Assembly (NCBI GenBank): GCA_013214985.1
Contig: JABSRY010000020.1
Coordinates: forward strand, 1 to 14,111
Source of the DNA: Hyphomicrobiales bacterium
Lineage (GTDB): Bacteria; Pseudomonadota; Alphaproteobacteria; Rhizobiales; OSC116
Direction of reading: 5' to 3'
DNA: 14,111 bases
The notes beneath the pieces are model-generated. The model was not told the origin of the DNA and did not search any database. It saw only the letters and a list, made by a program, of their open reading frames with translations. A program made the translations under genes and the position numbers. Each line of letters opens with the position of its first letter. Positions within the stretch are counted from its first letter, which is position 1. Below, in pieces: positions 13,569 to 14,111 of the stretch.

Positions 13569-14111
13569 TTAACCCGCTACTTTTTCAGGCGCATCAAGGC
13601 TATCAGAGCCCTCAAATTCTATGGTTTTAAGACCAAGTGCCGCAACCGCTTTTTCAAGTGATTTTGTTTGTGTCACGAGACTATCGACAACAGCTTGAAC
13701 CACCGCATTGCCTTCTACATTTCCTTCACCAATCATTTGGTCATACGCTTCAATCTCTTTCGCGCGCTTCACCATGGTTGCGCCCGAAGCTACTGTTGCG
13801 GCAATATTAGCCGTTAATTCTTTGGCAATATTCGCGTCTTTTGCTGCAAGTAAATCCTCAACAGATGCCCCTTCAACTTTTGAGCCGTCGACCCGTGTAT
13901 AGCTGCCTGTATATACATTTTGTATACCTAAGATATCGTAATAATGCGAGTTATGGGTATTGTCAGAAAAACAATCATGTTCTTCTTCAGGATCTCCTAA
14001 ACCTAAACCAGAGCCCATACGTGCAGAAGCAAGTTCATCAGTCGCCATAGTGATCATAGAACCCACCATATAGTCTATCGCGAATGGGCTATTAAGGAAG
14101 TTATACGCTAA
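13569..14111 (-). CDS. Imelysin family protein, C-terminal part (5' truncated by window edge)
   Basis: The frame stays open to the right edge of the window (LAYNFLNSPFAIDY precedes the ATG at 14069), so that ATG is internal and 180 C-terminal residues are visible. The decisive signature is EEEHDCFSDNTH (about residues 42-52 of the fragment) followed by DILGIQNVYTG, which is characteristic of the imelysin / IrpA-type proteins (compare EDEHSCFSDNTH). The preceding ATDELASARM matches the conserved helix before it. The rest is helical (KELTANIAATVASGATMV, VVQAVVDSLVTQTKSLEKAVAALGLKTI), as in the family's C-terminal half. The signal peptide and the GxHxxE motif should lie outside the window. It is the first visible gene of the right-hand operon, 121 nt upstream of the di-heme gene. 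It is probably an iron-responsive periplasmic or outer-membrane-associated protein. Confidence 0.88.
   Translation of the reverse strand, partial: LAYNFLNSPFAIDYMVGSMITMATDELASARMGSGLGLGDPEEEHDCFSDNTHNSHYYDILGIQNVYTGSYTRVDGSKVEGASVEDLLAAKDANIAKELTANIAATVASGATMVKRAKEIEAYDQMIGEGNVEGNAVVQAVVDSLVTQTKSLEKAVAALGLKTIEFEGSDSLDAPEKVAG

Noticed and set aside
13569..14069. A complete 166-aa protein starting at the ATG at 14069
   Set aside because: The frame continues upstream without a stop to the window edge with imelysin-like sequence, and the visible part matches only the C-terminal half of the family, so it is a truncated larger gene.

Overview
The window looks like a bacterial chromosome segment with low GC content (estimated by eye, not counted). 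It is most likely from a Gram-negative proteobacterium and probably an AT-rich marine-type alphaproteobacterium. The evidence is the argB plus HAD pyrimidine 5'-nucleotidase pair, which I recall as typical of Alphaproteobacteria, and the periplasmic imelysin / di-heme DUF1111 / imelysin / DUF1513 gene set. The taxonomic call is an inference. I see no insertion sequences, phage genes, CRISPR arrays, tRNAs or rRNAs.

Left block (1-1757, + strand): the 3' part of argB (arginine biosynthesis), a HAD-family pyrimidine 5'-nucleotidase and a class I SAM-dependent methyltransferase. They are tightly spaced (18 and 2 nt) and read as one transcription unit entering from the left.

Centre (1839-9130, - strand): a two-gene operon with a 20-nt gap. 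It holds an unusually large glutamate synthase large-subunit homologue (about 1836 aa; canonical GltB is about 1500) followed by a CysJ-type diflavin reductase. No gltD lies next to gltB and no cysI next to cysJ. The GltB homologue keeps its glutaminase and FMN-barrel signatures. It also has a roughly 95-residue insertion before the FMN barrel, an extra C-terminal region of about 190 residues, a one-residue-shorter iron-sulfur cysteine motif and substitutions in the usually invariant GHDGGTG loop. The most interesting hypothesis in the window is that the diflavin protein takes the place of GltD as electron donor, giving a diflavin-dependent GOGAT-like amidotransferase. A good sigma70-like promoter with a perfect 7+7 palindrome just past the expected start point precedes gltB.

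Intergenic region (9131-9713): 583 bp without a gene. It holds the gltB promoter and palindrome, a short tandem repeat upstream of the -35 box, a weak candidate terminator, phased A-tracts and an AT-rich hairpin/palindrome.

Right block (9714-14111, - strand): four genes for exported proteins, in transcription order imelysin (truncated by the window edge), DUF1111 di-heme cytochrome, a second imelysin-like protein and a Tat-type DUF1513 beta-propeller protein. The last three are separated by 17 and 9 nt. From what I know of these families this is an iron-uptake-associated periplasmic module. Its main promoter would lie to the right of the window.
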